A stretch of DNA of 64,000 bases, taken from assembly GCA_028671895.1 (NCBI GenBank), contig CM053802.1, positions 19,909,631 through 19,973,630 on the forward strand, written 5' to 3'. The position numbers and the translations under genes are program-made. This DNA comes from Oenanthe sinensis. Taxonomy: Eukaryota > Streptophyta > Magnoliopsida > Apiales > Apiaceae. The notes beneath the pieces are model-generated. The model did not search any database. It worked only from the letters and a program-made list of their open reading frames with translations, and was not told the origin of the DNA. Shown here one piece after another: positions 20,738-32,959 of this stretch (its first letter is position 1; every line of letters starts with the position of its first letter).

Positions 20738-21980
20738 TTTATACCCGATTCTGAAGATAGACAATGGTATAGACAGCTTCTACCCAAAACTTATTTGGCA
20801 AATTTTTTCTTTTAGCATTGTCCTTGTCATCTCCATCACGGTATTATTCTTCCTTTCACATACACTATTTTGTTGTGGTATATACGGAACAGTGAGTTGA
20901 CAATGTATACCTTCCATTTCACAAAACTTGTTAAATTCTGTTGAGGTATATTCTGTTCCATTATCACTTCTTAGATTTTTAATTTGATAAACACTTTTCT
21001 TCTAGACATAACTCTTAAATTTTTTGAAAGTTTTCAATACTTCCGATTTTCTTACAACCGCTATCAATAAGCCAGACATCCTTTTTATTTTTTGCATTCT
21101 AACATGCATAGAATAGATGATTTTCATCTTCCATTGTTTTTTATCTTCCTGCTTGCTAGTTTTTGAGTCTACACTCATTTTCAGTATGGTTGAATTTCTT
21201 ACAGTAATTGCATTGGTATTTTCCTTTGTACCAATAATTATTTTCTACATGATTCGTTTTCTTGCATATTGAACATGGAGGGAACTTACTCCTTTTTTCA
21301 CCCTCTTTGGCATAGATATGACTACATTTATATGATGTGCCTCATTTTTTGTTTCTTTTGAATGAGGATATTTTGTGCTTTGAATACAAAGCTCCTTCTT
21401 CAGATGCTTCGTTTCTTCGAGTCATCCCATCCTCATGAATTTGTAGTGATACTATTAATTCTGAGATAGTTAACTATGTGAGATCCTTAGATTCTTCTAT
21501 CACAGTCACAACTGAATCAAATTTATCAGATAAACTAACCAGTATTTTTTCTATAACTCTTTAGTCAACAATATTCTCACCATTCGATTTTAATTCATTT
21601 ACCAACTTAATTATTCGAGAAGAGTAATCATTAATTACCTCCCCATCTTTCATCTTAAGATTCTCGAATTTACGTTTAAGAGACTGGAGCTTGATAACTG
21701 GTGTTTTCTCATTTCCTTCAAATTCATCTTTCAAGATATCTCACGCTTGCAGTAGTTCAGTCTATCTGATAGGTACGAAAAACCCTGGGAGAAGTGGAAG
21801 GAGTTAGGAGGCCTCTTTGTGGCCAGTCAACCTGTGTGAATGTCGGTGTTGATGTAGTGGCTACAGTTGCCCCATTTTGAGGTATGCCAGTTTCCATAAT
21901 ATTCCATAAGTGTTGCGTTGTTTGGAGAATGACCTTCATTTTAATACTCCAAAACTTATAATTTTCTCCATTAAAAATAG
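20738..21980 (-). mobile_element. copia remnant B, part 1 (continues at 34751-34807)
   Basis: Parallel to copia A: 20738-21050 matches A 18479-18813, 21054-21750 matches A 19472-20167, and 21813-21980 matches A 20248-20415. B lacks about 660 bp of protease/integrase at 21050 and has an unrelated stretch of about 60 bp at 21751-21812. It is then interrupted by the young LTR element; its gag N-terminus resumes at 34751. Confidence 0.88.
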
Positions 21981-23771
21981 TGTTGGAGATTACGAAGCTA
22001 TATAAATAGTAATCGTGATAACTCAACACTAGAACAGGACAAGTAAATAATACTACGCCTACACAGAAATCAGCATGACATGAAGACAAGGCAGATACAG
22101 CGAATCAAGACATTAGAAGAAGTTTTGGAGTCTACTACAGGTCACTGAAAGAAGTTCATTTATATGTTCATGCCTCAGTGAAGAACAATGTTTAAAGACT
22201 TTCAGGGTTTCAGATAAGTGTTGAAGATTCAGTATTGCAGTGCCACTAACAGATTTCAGTGTAGTAGCATTGATTGAAGACAGACAGTGTTCGAAGCATA
22301 GGAATCCAGAAGGGTGAAGACAAAGGTTAAAGAAGACAGCTGCAGTCTTGAACAGGATTGTAGTAATGAAGACGTTGTCCAAGTACCAGAAAAGATTCCA
22401 GTGAAATAACAGTGTCTATCAACAGTCAGTGTTTGAAGCAATGCAACAGTCCTAGCTTACTCAGCTGAAACAGAAAAGAAATCAAGGGAATTCAATTCAG
22501 TGTTAGTCGTTTGTGAACCAGACCAGTGCACTAAGCGTCAGCACAACAAGAAGAGAATTATCTTGATTAATCATAAGAAAATCAGTTGATCAAGCCAAGC
22601 CAAAGGAGTGAAACCAAGTGGTAATTACTTCAAGAATTCAAGAAATATGCTAAGGCAAGTATTACTGCATTTGGTGGCATTAATACTCTTGAAGCAATGG
22701 AGAGGCGCAGCTTATATTCCAAGGCGCAAGAAAAAGACTAAGGGAAAGTTAAGTGGCGCCTATACAGTGCATTAAGAGTGTAGGCGCAACTAATCAACCT
22801 AGGCGCAGGAAATAAGTTGGACTTAGAATCTATCTCATATGTGGCGCCTATACAGTGTGTTAAGAGTATAGGCGCAACATAAGTTTTCCCAGGCGCAACA
22901 AAAGTTTAAGTACAAGTTGAGTGGCGCCTATACAAGGAAGTAAGAGTATAGGCGCAACAAACCTTGACAAGAGGCACAGGGAAACAAGGGAAAACATTCT
23001 AAGGCACAAGTGGCGCCAACACAGTGCGACAGGAGTAGAGGCGCAACTCACATGAAGGAGGCGCAACTCAAGCATACAGGCGCAACATGACTTCAAATGG
23101 CGCCTACACACCATAGTCACTCTACAGGCGCAACTCAGGACTTGAGCAATTGTGGAGCAAATCAATTCTATTGATTTGAAAAGTCTACACTATATTAAAT
23201 AAAATGAATTATTTTTTTTGTTTAATAATATGGTTGGTGGAGACACAGCCAACTACAGAGAGAGGCAGTGAGATATTTCGAAGCCGGAGAAGAAGAAGTC
23301 ACCATGATAATTCTATACCTTCTTCTCATGGGTTTTACAATCTAGCCGGTCAAACATGTCACAAATACTTAGGGCTATTGTAAAACACTCACTGTTAGCT
23401 TGATTCCAGTTACTACTAAATACTGTCAAACATTGTAATAGGGATCTAGCTTTATCTCTCTAGAAGCAAAGAACGAATCAGTTCTTTGGAAGCCAGTTAT
23501 TAATTTAACTGGGTGTAGCAAAACCTCAGGGATTTATACGAAAGTACTATTCCCCGAAATCTGTCTCGCATTTAATTACTTGTTAATTTTCTAGATCATT
23601 ATTGTTTAAATCCTAAACACAGAAAATTAGTAAGCCAGCCTCCTAAACACTCCTAAACACGAACCACTGACCGAACTCTAAATCACATATCTGCAAAAGA
23701 TTCGAAAGAATTTTTTGATTTAGTGAGTATCGTATTCAACCCCCCTTCTACGATACTTTCGGGACCTAACA
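21981..23771 (+). repeat. 5' LTR of the young element
   Basis: 1791 bp. Contains a GGCGC-rich array at about 22703-23130 and the U5 signature TTCAACCCCCTTCTACGATA. Differences from the 3' LTR seen by eye: G/T near 22301, C/A near 22977, T/C near 23582. Confidence 0.95.
22700..23135 (+). repeat. GGCGC-motif array inside the 5' LTR (copy at about 33680-34115 in the 3' LTR)
   Basis: Around 15 occurrences of GGCGC in 430 bp of otherwise AT-rich DNA, mostly as TGGCGCCTATACA and TATAGGCGCAAC. Because GGCGCCTATA and TATAGGCGC(C) are near inverted repeats, several pairs can form short hairpins. The sequence lies before the AT-rich stretch that would contain the promoter, so it may be a U3 enhancer-like array. 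Role is inference. Confidence 0.85.
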
Positions 23772-23773
23772 AT

Positions 23774-23785
23774 TGGTATCAGAGC
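23774..23785 (+). other. primer binding site of the young element
   Basis: Perfect TGGTATCAGAGC two bases after the 5' LTR. Confidence 0.95.
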
Positions 23786-23874
23786 AGACTGATTGAAGTT
23801 ACAAATCAAGATCCGTATCTCAGTGAAGCTCGTCGTGCCGAAGCTGTGTTGACTCGAATGGAGGCCGTGTTAAA

Positions 23875-24600
23875 TAAATTTAATTTTAAAACTTTTTAAA
23901 TAAAATTTATTTTATAAACTTTTATAAAATTTATTTTGTAAACTTTTATTAGTTTATGTTATAAATTTTAATTAGTTTATTTTATAAATTTTAGATAAAA
24001 TTTATTTTATAAACTTTTATAAAATTTGTTTAACAAACTTTTGTTAGTTAATATTATAAATTTTAATTAGTTTATTTTATAAGTTTTGGATAAAATTTAT
24101 TTTATAAACTTTTATAAAATTTGTTTAACAAACTTTTATTAGTTGATTTTATAAATTTTAATTAGTTCACTCTATAAATTTTAAAATAGAATTTATTTGA
24201 TAAACTTCCATAAAATTTATTTTATAAACTTTTATTAGTTTATGATTTAAATTTTAATTAGTTTATCTCGTAAATTTTAAATAAAATTTGTTCTGTAAAC
24301 TCTTATAAAATTTATTCTATAAACTCTTATTAGTTTGATTTATAAATTTTAATTAGTTTATCTCATGAATTTTAAAATAAAACTTATTTTATAAACTCTT
24401 ATGAAATTTATCTTATAAACTTTTATTAGTTTGATTTATAAATTTTAATTAGTTTATTTCATAAATTTTAGATAAAATTTATTTTATGAACTCTTATGAA
24501 ATTTATTTTATAAACTTTTAATAAGTTTGTGTTATAAATTTTAATTAGTTTATTTTATAAATTTTAAATATTTAAAGTTTATCTTTTAAATTTATTAAAC
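23875..24600 (+). repeat. tandem array of about 95-bp units in the 5' leader
   Basis: The core ATAAATTTTAATTAGTTTA recurs at about 23961, 24056, 24151, 24246, 24342, 24438 and 24534, a period of 95-96 bp and seven or more units. Each unit also holds TTTATAAAATTTATTTTATAA-like sequence. Very AT-rich and without ORFs. It sits between the primer site and the gag remnant. Confidence 0.93.
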
Positions 24601-25437
24601 ATTATACGGCTCATCTTTCAAAGGAAGCAGCTAGACGCGGTTATTAATTCGAGGGTGCTCAAGAAGAAGTAGATGAAGATTTTTCAGGGTTTTTGAAGAC
24701 AACAGAGATTGACTGAAGGTTATCCAATGAAGATTATTCTGGAACAGACTGAAGAAATAGTGGTTCTAATTTCCTCAGAGGTTTACTCCATAGGATCCCA
24801 CTAATATTTTGGAAGCTGCAAAAGAAGAGATTAATTTGGGTACAGGTTTTGGTTAATTTGAGTTGTATTTTTTGGATGAAAAATCTTAGGGGTTGAAGTA
24901 GTGAAGGAGAACAGACTGGACTACCTGGCATCTCTGTACAAGCGTTGAAGTTTTCTTTCTACAAGGAGATTACAGGAAGTTCGTGCTAACACTGCAGATC
25001 ATCTGGAACACAGGGTTACAGCCATAGGGAATCTAAGGATACAACCACATTATCTTTAGATGAACTATTTGTGTGCTGAAGGCCTATGAACTAGAACAAG
25101 AGCTAGAGCAGATAATATTTGGTAAAGCAGGTTGTTAGCATATCCACTGTAATTGTGACCCAGGAACCAAATTGATTGAAGTCAAGGTTGAGAACCTCTG
25201 AACAGAAGTGAATTGATCCTAGAAGCTGAATTGAAGATGTTGAAGCTCGGGCTAGTGGTCAAGGTGTTATATGTAAATTGACACTTTGGAATAACCTGAG
25301 AACTAGACGACCAGTCAAGCCTGCAGGACAACTGGAAGTTCAGTGACATCAGATTCAGACGGAATCCCAATTCTAAATCTAAGGTCCTTACCTATAGATT
25401 CCATAAAGGAGATTTTCAAGATCAGTTCAAGAGGCGG

Positions 25438-25752
25438 TTGCAAGACAGGGATGGTTCATATTTGGAAGACAAGATCAGGGGTTTGCTACACAGTTTGAAG
25501 AAGCCTGTACAAGCAAAAGATGACAAACACTATGTTGGGTTAAAGCAGGAATCTCAGGCATTAGTAAGGATGCAGCAAGGGAAAGCACTTGTTGATGAAG
25601 TTAAATGCAAAGCTGATTCTATCAGTGACAGTGATGAACCAAATGGATATCTGGCATCAATGACCAACACTGGAGATGAATCACTATGCACTTCACAGGT
25701 ACACATTCTAACTAGTATACGTTTATCTAATTCAGAACTGCATGATTATTAA
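25438..25752 (+). pseudogene. gag C-terminal remnant of the young element
   Basis: 104-codon frame with QALVRMQQGKALVDEVKCKA followed by an acidic SISDSDEPNGYLASM. The latter corresponds to the SDSDEE-x-YALM motif found in plant copia gag (compare 1901-2197). It marks the element as copia. The rest of gag on either side is out of frame. Confidence 0.6.
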
Positions 25753-26599
25753 GTTTTGAAATGTATTATATTCATGATAGCATGTTAGCATCTTAGGACT
25801 TAAATGCTTAATTGATTGCTAAGAATAAGATTGCATGCTAGGATTCATGAGTTTGATTAGTACATTTCATACTTGATTTTATATGCAGTAAAATGAATAT
25901 CTAGAATTAGATAGGGTGTTCTAGACGATAAGGTGTATCCCCAAACATTTGCTGGAACTTGATTTAAATCTTCTGTGATTTAATACCTCTGCTAATGTTG
26001 TGAAAATTGCTAATAGACAAACAGGTCATAGATCATATATTTCATATTTGTTCTTATGAATGACTTGTTAAGTGTATGTAGAATTTGATATTGCTCATAA
26101 TGTTTTATTCAAATATTCTGCATATTCTTAAATTGTTTATGTGCTTATTTTCATATGATTTGCTCTCACTCACATAGGTGCACTTAAATGCTATATCAGA
26201 TCATGTATTGCTTGTTAAGGATAAATGGTTAAAAGATGGTAGAATTATCTAAGTAGTCAGTAAGTCATGTAGATTCGAAGCTTAATCCAAAACTGACTTA
26301 GGTAATTAGAGATAGTAAAATATGTTAGACAACGACAGAATGGATTAGAAAGAATTAGTAATTAATTTGTTAGTTCTTCTATCCATGTGCTTTTAGGAAA
26401 TTAAGTACTGAATTTTCTAATATGCATATTGAAGCTGTTGTTACCTTTGATAATATCTCTAACCCATCTGGACTCAATTGAAATTGAGTACCAAGAAGCT
26501 TAATCATTTGTGATTGCAGAGTATGTAACAAAAAGTCAAAAGTTATGTGACTTCGTGACATTTATTGCACGAGGCATATGATTAAGATTAAAGCTCTAC

Positions 26600-28200
26600 T
26601 ATCACAATTGGTTGAGAAGGCCTCCCCGATGGTAACCTTTGGAGATGACAGCAAAGGATGTACAAGGGATATGGCTATCATGTTTTAAGAACTGTCATCA
26701 TTGGAAGCATCTTTCTTGTGAAAGGACTCAAGCACTATTTGAAGAGCACTAGGGAATTCTTCGTCAAGGGTTTTCTGGAAAAGTGTTTGATCTCAAACAA
26801 GAAGGTTGGAAGTTCGCTCAACTGAGAGTGAGGAAGTTTGTTCGTAGCTGACATGGGATTTGGATGCAAAGGTGAAGTGAACTTTTCAGTAAAGCTTCAT
26901 CAGTGAAGAGTTAGCTATGGCAAAGGAAGCTCTCACACTTGTCAGTCTACAAGGCAATGGATTCTTTGTTAAAAGATGAAATTGGTGAGAGGACTGCTTC
27001 ATTTGGAATTCTATTAAGAAGGACATTTTGAAGTGTGTCACATAGGGAAGTCAATGAAAACATCACACTGAAGGAAAGTCATATGCTTAGTGGTGATTGA
27101 AATTGGTAACCCTAATTACAAATTGGTGATGTTCGAGCATTCAACAGACAAAATGTCACAATGGTGATTGATCAAATAAGGAAGATCAAGTTGGAAACAA
27201 TTGGTATGCTGTGAGAACTTTGAAGTCAGATATTGGAACTACATTTCGCGAGTGAAGTTCTAAATGAAGTCTGCACTGAAAAAAGTATTTTGAAGCTGAA
27301 GCAATTAACACATCATGCTACTTTATTCAACAAGATCGTGAAAAGACATCATTTGAGTTAATGGCCAACCAGAAGCAAACACTGAAGCTCTTTCGTGTGT
27401 TTGGAGGGAATTGATTTTTAATGAAGATTTATTTGAGTATCTTGACAAGAAGTTAGGACTCATGGAACAATTCTCCTCGGCTACTCATAGGTGATTAAAA
27501 GTCTGAATGTGACGACCAACTACACCAAGCTCCCAGGCATTCAAGTGAACGACTATTCTGAATCTTTGACAAATTCAGATACTGATGTAGAAGCTGAGGT
27601 TGCAGAAGGAATTAATGTTTAGCAGCAACTCAGGGGAGCAAGATAATAGAAGGATCTACTAGCCGTACTCAACAATGAAGATCAAAGGATTTCATTAAGA
27701 ACATTTCTGCCAAGACGAAAGGTTTGAAGTCAAATTCTATCCTGGAGTCTCGTTCTTAGTGATCCAGATTCTTGTGTAGAGGCTAGAAGTGCTATTCGAA
27801 ATGTTCATATATCTTTCGGGACCAAGTTGGGAAAGAGAAATTGTCAACTTACAATTGGTATCAACAATTGGTATCACCCATCATTTGGTATCCCAAAGAA
27901 TACTGAAGATGCACAGATTGATCCAGATTGAGTGATTGCAATGCAAAATGATCTCAATCAGTTAAAAGGCAGAAAACAATGAAGCTGGAACCCATACCAC
28001 AGACCACTAAAGTCGAAGCTGAAATTGGTACAGTAAGGGTTCACAGAAACTGGATGACCATTGGCATTGTTATGAGGGGCAAAGCCAAACTGGTTGCTAC
28101 AGGACTTTAAAGCAGAAGGTATCGACGATGATGGAAACAGAATCTTCGGGTCTTTCTAGATCAAGCAGTAAGCACCAGTGACGAGACTTGATCCTTTAGG
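26600..28200 (+). pseudogene. decayed SIRE-like copia pol pieces
   Basis: Read through many stops and shifts, recognisable pieces appear in the right order. A gag-pre-integrase-like MVTFGDDSKG with GYGYHVLRTVIIGS, LVKGLKHYL and CLISNKKVG lies at 26625-26810. A LFRVFGGN/NEDLFEYLDKK-like integrase C-terminus is near 27390-27450. Acidic linker DYSESLTNSDTDVEAEVAEG is near 27550-27615. An RT entry GIVMRGKAKLVATG is near 28060-28110. The polymerase core and RNase H were not found. No segment could be translated into an active enzyme. Confidence 0.65.
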
Positions 28201-28209
28201 ACTCATCAA

Positions 28210-31050
28210 TGGGGACCTAATAATTTTTAGGGATCCAACGATTAGGACCTAACAACTAGCACATGTGGAGCATTCAAGCATGAAGATCTAACAGATGAAT
28301 GTGAACAAGTGCACTCCTGAATGGTGAGCTAGAAGATGAAGGTGCAGATCCATTATAATTTGTATATCATTCTCTTCGCAGGCTTTTCTATGACGGAGGT
28401 AAAGGATTCAAGCAAAACGTTAAGGACATGGTATGACTCTCTAACTGTTAATTACTTAAAAATGATTTTACATTAGAGTTGTTATACATATCTCTCTAGA
28501 AATGCTAAGCACACACAATGTCACATATATGTGCAAGTATACCTTAATTCTCGATATGCCTATGTGCAAGTTTCCAAGTGGATACTAGAGAATCTTATCT
28601 TATAGCTAAGTTACGAATTGATAGATATCTTAGGGGATTACCAATTCTTGGAATCTGGGACCCTTAAGATAATAGGTTTAACCTAATTAGCTATATAGAT
28701 ATAGATAATGCAGGTTGTAAGAAAGACAGGGAAGTCATTCCTAGAAGCTGTCAATTTCCAGCAACTCTGTTGAAGCTCTTAACACCACTGAAGGAACAAG
28801 CGCATGGACATCAGGTATCATTTCTTTTGAGAGTGTTCTTAGTCGAATAACTTGCAGATATTTTCTAAATGACTTGATGAATTTATTTTATCTAAGTTGG
28901 TTAGTAAACTTGGGATATTATTAATATGCATATTTGTTGAAAATCCCATCTGTAAGGAATTCTCAAATGAGTTCACAAGTGTTACTTTTTCCCGATCCAA
29001 AGGACTTGTGAATTTATTTGAAATCCAGATCCTCATACTTTTTGCTATTAATTTAATTATCATGCTTAAGATGTAAGATGCATAAGTGGTAGTTAAATTA
29101 CTTAGCATAAGTTAGAAGCATAATTATTTGTATGTTTAAATATTTTATGAGTATTAGTCAATGATATCTTGCTTAATTGCTCTGATATTTTACTCTGATA
29201 TTCTTAAATATTTTATTACAAATAATTGTGATACTTTTGATATTAGTGACGGTATTTAGAATTTTTATTCTAAATAATTAATGCATATTTCAAAACTCAC
29301 TAATATTGGAAGATGAAGTATTTTCTAAAGTTTAGGTGTATAAAATTCTCAATGTTTTATATACTTAGAAAATATTTCTAAAATTGAGTTTATAGCGAGG
29401 GGTTGTAAAAAGAATCACAAGTATTACTTTTTCCCTATATAAAGGACTTGTGAATTTCTTCTCAACTAGTACCTCGGGCTTACGTATGTCAATTAATAAT
29501 TGTTATGAGCATGCTTACAATGTGCAAAGTGACAATTATTAGATATGGCGTAGGAAGTTAGATGCTAATATTCAATCCAATGAATATTTTAGTATTTAGC
29601 AAATTTATTTTATCTTATTGAAATTATGGATTGAAGCAATTCAATGATTATTAGTTTCATAATTTTGATTTGATAAAATAACAGAAGCACAATTTCTTGC
29701 ATCTTGAAATTATTGATAAATATCGAATAATTGGTATCAGCGTGCAATTAACTGTGAGATGCTTATTGTTCTACTGAATAATTGCCATGTATAGATTATA
29801 TAAATGCATGTGATTGGCAATTGCTTAGTACAACATAAGTATTTAATTTATTTTGATTTGTTTAAATCATGATGATATAAAACAATTCAATGGAATATTT
29901 GTTCCATGATTTAAATAAATTAAAATAAATTCGAAGCATAATTATTTGTAATACAAGTATTATCTTTTATTACTTTGTGATATTTGAATAATATTTTATT
30001 GCAAAATAATTGTGATATATTGGTACTAATGGATTTACTCAGTTTTTATTCGTAGAAACATTTGGTATCAATATACTTAGTTTTCTTTCTTTGACTGGTT
30101 TACGATCCTGAATGTATTTAAAAGAAATTTTTGTCTATTTCTTTTTCAAAATGTTTTATGCAAAGATACATTCATTTGTCTATCAGTTTTAGTTAAGAAA
30201 ACTTAAGAATTCTTTTTCAAAACTTCTCTTTTGAAAAACTTTTCTTGAGGATAATTTTTCTCTAATCTCGGGATATTTTATCCTCTCCCAAAAGCTGGTT
30301 TTAAATGCTATATTTTTCAAAATCGTTTTTCTCTCTCAATTTTTCTTTGTAAAGTAGTAGGAACTTTGTGACTGCTATTTTATTTGGAAAAGTTGTTTTA
30401 ACTTCAAGGTATCAATCACTTGTAAAATTATTTGTTTTCAAATACTTGTTTCAGTGTATGTTTCACATTGATTCATAGTACCAAAACAGTGATTGTTGCT
30501 TTGAAGGCCTAGTACTGTTTTGTTAAGCATTCATCCTAACCCTAATTGTCATGTTTTTATTTTAAGTCGGGGATACTATCAGGCAGACGAAAATGATGTA
30601 AATCATAATTGCATTATGAGTCGGAAAATCATTATCTTCTATCTGATAAGGATGTTTTGCAAAATTATTTTCAAAACATACAGTGCCTAGGTTTAATGGA
30701 AAAGAGTCATTTTATTGAGATATAATTTGGTAGAAGAGTTGAATTTCTTATCTGTTGTAAATTCCCGCGTTTTATTATGGGAAGTTTGCCTTATAAGAAA
30801 TTCATAAGAGATAGAATTTTTTCTCTGATACTCCCGCGTTTTATTATGGGATAAGTATCTTAAGGAAAATTTCTATTGGTGTCATGCTCTTAAATGATTA
30901 ATTCTTCGATCTGACAAAACTCTTTTATTAAAAGGACTTAAGTGCAATCATTTACCATTCCTTCTTATATTTTTCCTTCTCCTTGAGATGAAAAATATGT
31001 CTTGGAATGTTAAACTGATTATCTTTTTATCTCATTTAAATTGATTTTAT
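28210..31050 (+). other. non-coding internal part of the young element
   Basis: No family recognised. The terminal-like phrase GGACCTAACAA or close variants recurs (near 28212 and 28246; again near 31500 and 31530), suggesting internal rearrangement involving LTR-end sequence. A CCCGCGTTTTATTATGGGA motif occurs twice (about 30765 and 30833). Confidence 0.5.
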
Positions 31051-31064
31051 CCGTTTAGCCCCCA

Positions 31065-31277
31065 GTGGCTACAGAAGCTGGCCAGGAGGTTGAAAACCCA
31101 TCAATCTCTGACCCAGGCCTTGATACCAAACACTCTTTCATACACTTCCATATATTAACCCTTGGAGTTATAAGGAACACTTGTTATTTAGAGGTTGATA
31201 AGGGAGAAACTGCACTTGATGCAGCAAATAAGGATAAAGTCGGCAGTGCACCCACAGCTCTACCTCCAGCGAAGTAA
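31065..31277 (+). CDS. small ORF in the 3' part of the young element, unknown
   Basis: 70 codons starting MATEAGQEVENPSISDPG. Hydrophilic, with no recognised motif. It may be leftover from pol or from an accessory ORF. Expression is unproven. Confidence 0.25.
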   Translation: MATEAGQEVENPSISDPGLDTKHSFIHFHILTLGVIRNTCYLEVDKGETALDAANKDKVGSAPTALPPAK

Positions 31278-31543
31278 AGAAGTATATAAACTGAGGTAAC
31301 TGTAAGCTCATCTGTATCTTCTCAAAAGGATGCAGAGCTGAAAAGGCAATAAAACTGTCTCTGGAATCATTCTCTCAACAGGATGAGTCCATTGAAATTC
31401 GCTCGTCAGCCAGAGCATCTTGTAATGAGTCAAGCACACCACCGGCACTCACGCTGATGGTAAGCCTAAACAGATATATACTAGGAACCTTATATAATTT
31501 TTAGGACCTAACAATCCTAACAGTTATACTAGGGGCCTAACAA

Positions 31544-32041
31544 TTGGACACATTGCAAGGCGTGCACAGTGTGAGGTATAGGCATGTTAACAAACACCCG
31601 TCATTGGGTTACGAGGGAAACGTAGACTCTAATTTGCCATTCATTACATTGTCTACTACGTCGCCCCTCCTGGAAGGAACATTTCCAGATCCTGAAAAGG
31701 AATATCCACCTCCCGTTTACGGAGAAGGTGTGAGGCAACTCCTTGATAGAACAAGGCAGGATTCCCAAAAAAAAAAGATTTTAAAATCTTGGGATAACCC
31801 ATCTCAAAGAGGTGAGGCTCCACTAGACAGTGATTTAGCAATTGCTATTGAGTCTGGTGTGAGACAGTGCTTATTCATGAAAGATCAAGAACACCTCAAC
31901 GAGGCAATTCTCCACTTGATAGTGATTCAGTTCATTCTGGTGAATCAGGTGTTGGGAATATATGAATTGACGGATTTCACTTGCAGGTACAGAAGGCTAT
32001 ATGTGAAGTGCAGAGTGAAAGTGAGAGAGAGAAACACTTAA
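31544..32041 (+). CDS. 165-codon ORF near the 3' end of the young element, unknown
   Basis: The longest open frame of the element. It reads like genuine protein (FPDPEKEYPPPVYGEGVRQL, RTRQDSQKKKILKSWDNPSQ) and ends in a basic stretch. SIRE-type elements often carry an extra ORF between pol and the 3' LTR, and position alone would fit that. I see no signal peptide and no convincing transmembrane helix near its start, and no named domain. Function unknown. Confidence 0.35.
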   Translation: MDTLQGVHSVRYRHVNKHPSLGYEGNVDSNLPFITLSTTSPLLEGTFPDPEKEYPPPVYGEGVRQLLDRTRQDSQKKKILKSWDNPSQRGEAPLDSDLAIAIESGVRQCLFMKDQEHLNEAILHLIVIQFILVNQVLGIYELTDFTCRYRRLYVKCRVKVRERNT

Positions 32042-32329
32042 GTGAAAGTGAGGGAGAGATACACTTGAGTGAGAGATAGGGAGAGAAAGAGTGAAACACT
32101 TCTAAGTGCTCGACACTTGGGTGTAAACACCAACAGAACGTAGTAGAAGTGAGGAAACCATAAGCCAAACACTTACCCTTGCTACTTGCTACTTCTGGAA
32201 GAAAAGTTACTATATTTTTCCCGTTCAACGTCAGACGAGAACCTTCCTTGGAAGACAAACCATTTAAAAGAGGACCTATCAATTGGTATTAACATTTGGT
32301 ATCTTTAAAAGTGGGCCATTGGAGGATTC

Positions 32330-32959
32330 CTCAACTAAGGGGGAGAATTTATAGTGTTATAGTTATAACAAGAAAAAGAAATTGTAGGATTCCTCTTCTT
32401 ATGGGGGAGAAGTTATAATGTTATAACTAAGGGGGAGATTTTAGACAAGAAGAAGAAAATCTTATCTTCTGATCCTGAGGGGAAACAACAGATATATGGG
32501 AGAATCAAGAAGCTGTAATTCTATACTTGGAAGAACAGAGATGACTATTCCATTGATTTTCTAAAGGGAGAAGAAGAATAAGAAGGAGAATCACATTCGT
32601 AGGGGGAGAACATTATTTGAGCTATGTTCAGTATTCTATTGAAGACGTACCCAGGAATAATGATTCTTATGAAGCTCTGTTCATGATAAGTTCTTTAAGT
32701 TCAAACTGAAGGATTTTGAAACGGAGAAAGCTCAAAAAGACATAAATGAAGATGATACAACTTGAATATCAGTTCAGTGTCAGAGGAACAAACATCTTTC
32801 GTTTCAGTCAAACAAGAATTCTGGAAATGCAATATCTGATCCAGAAAAACCAGTAGCATTATTTACAAGTCTCGGACGATTACTTTTTCTAGTTATTAGT
32901 TGAGTTATCCTCCCTAGATGATTTGTTTGCTAAAGTTTAACAATCAAATAGGGGGAGAT
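32330..32959 (+). other. repeated polypurine tracts leading to the 3' LTR
   Basis: The purine motif GGGGGAG recurs five times: near 32338, 32403, 32429, 32600 and finally 32950 (AAATAGGGGGAGAT), directly before the LTR at 32960. The last is the polypurine tract that primes plus-strand synthesis. The upstream copies resemble the multiple tracts known in SIRE/Maximus-type elements. Confidence 0.8.

Noticed and set aside
22700..23135. CRISPR-like look of regularly repeated GGCGC blocks
   Set aside because: Repeats are short, irregular and inside plant LTRs; no cas genes; plant nuclear context.
22860..23165. Cys/Leu-rich minus-strand ORF, duplicated at 33839-34144
   Set aside because: Antisense of the GGCGC array in the LTRs; duplication is simply the two LTRs.
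23774..23785. tRNA-like match (initiator Met 3' end), also at 2816, 10964, 20504 and 63571
   Set aside because: Only 12 bases, each next to an LTR: primer binding sites, not tRNA genes.
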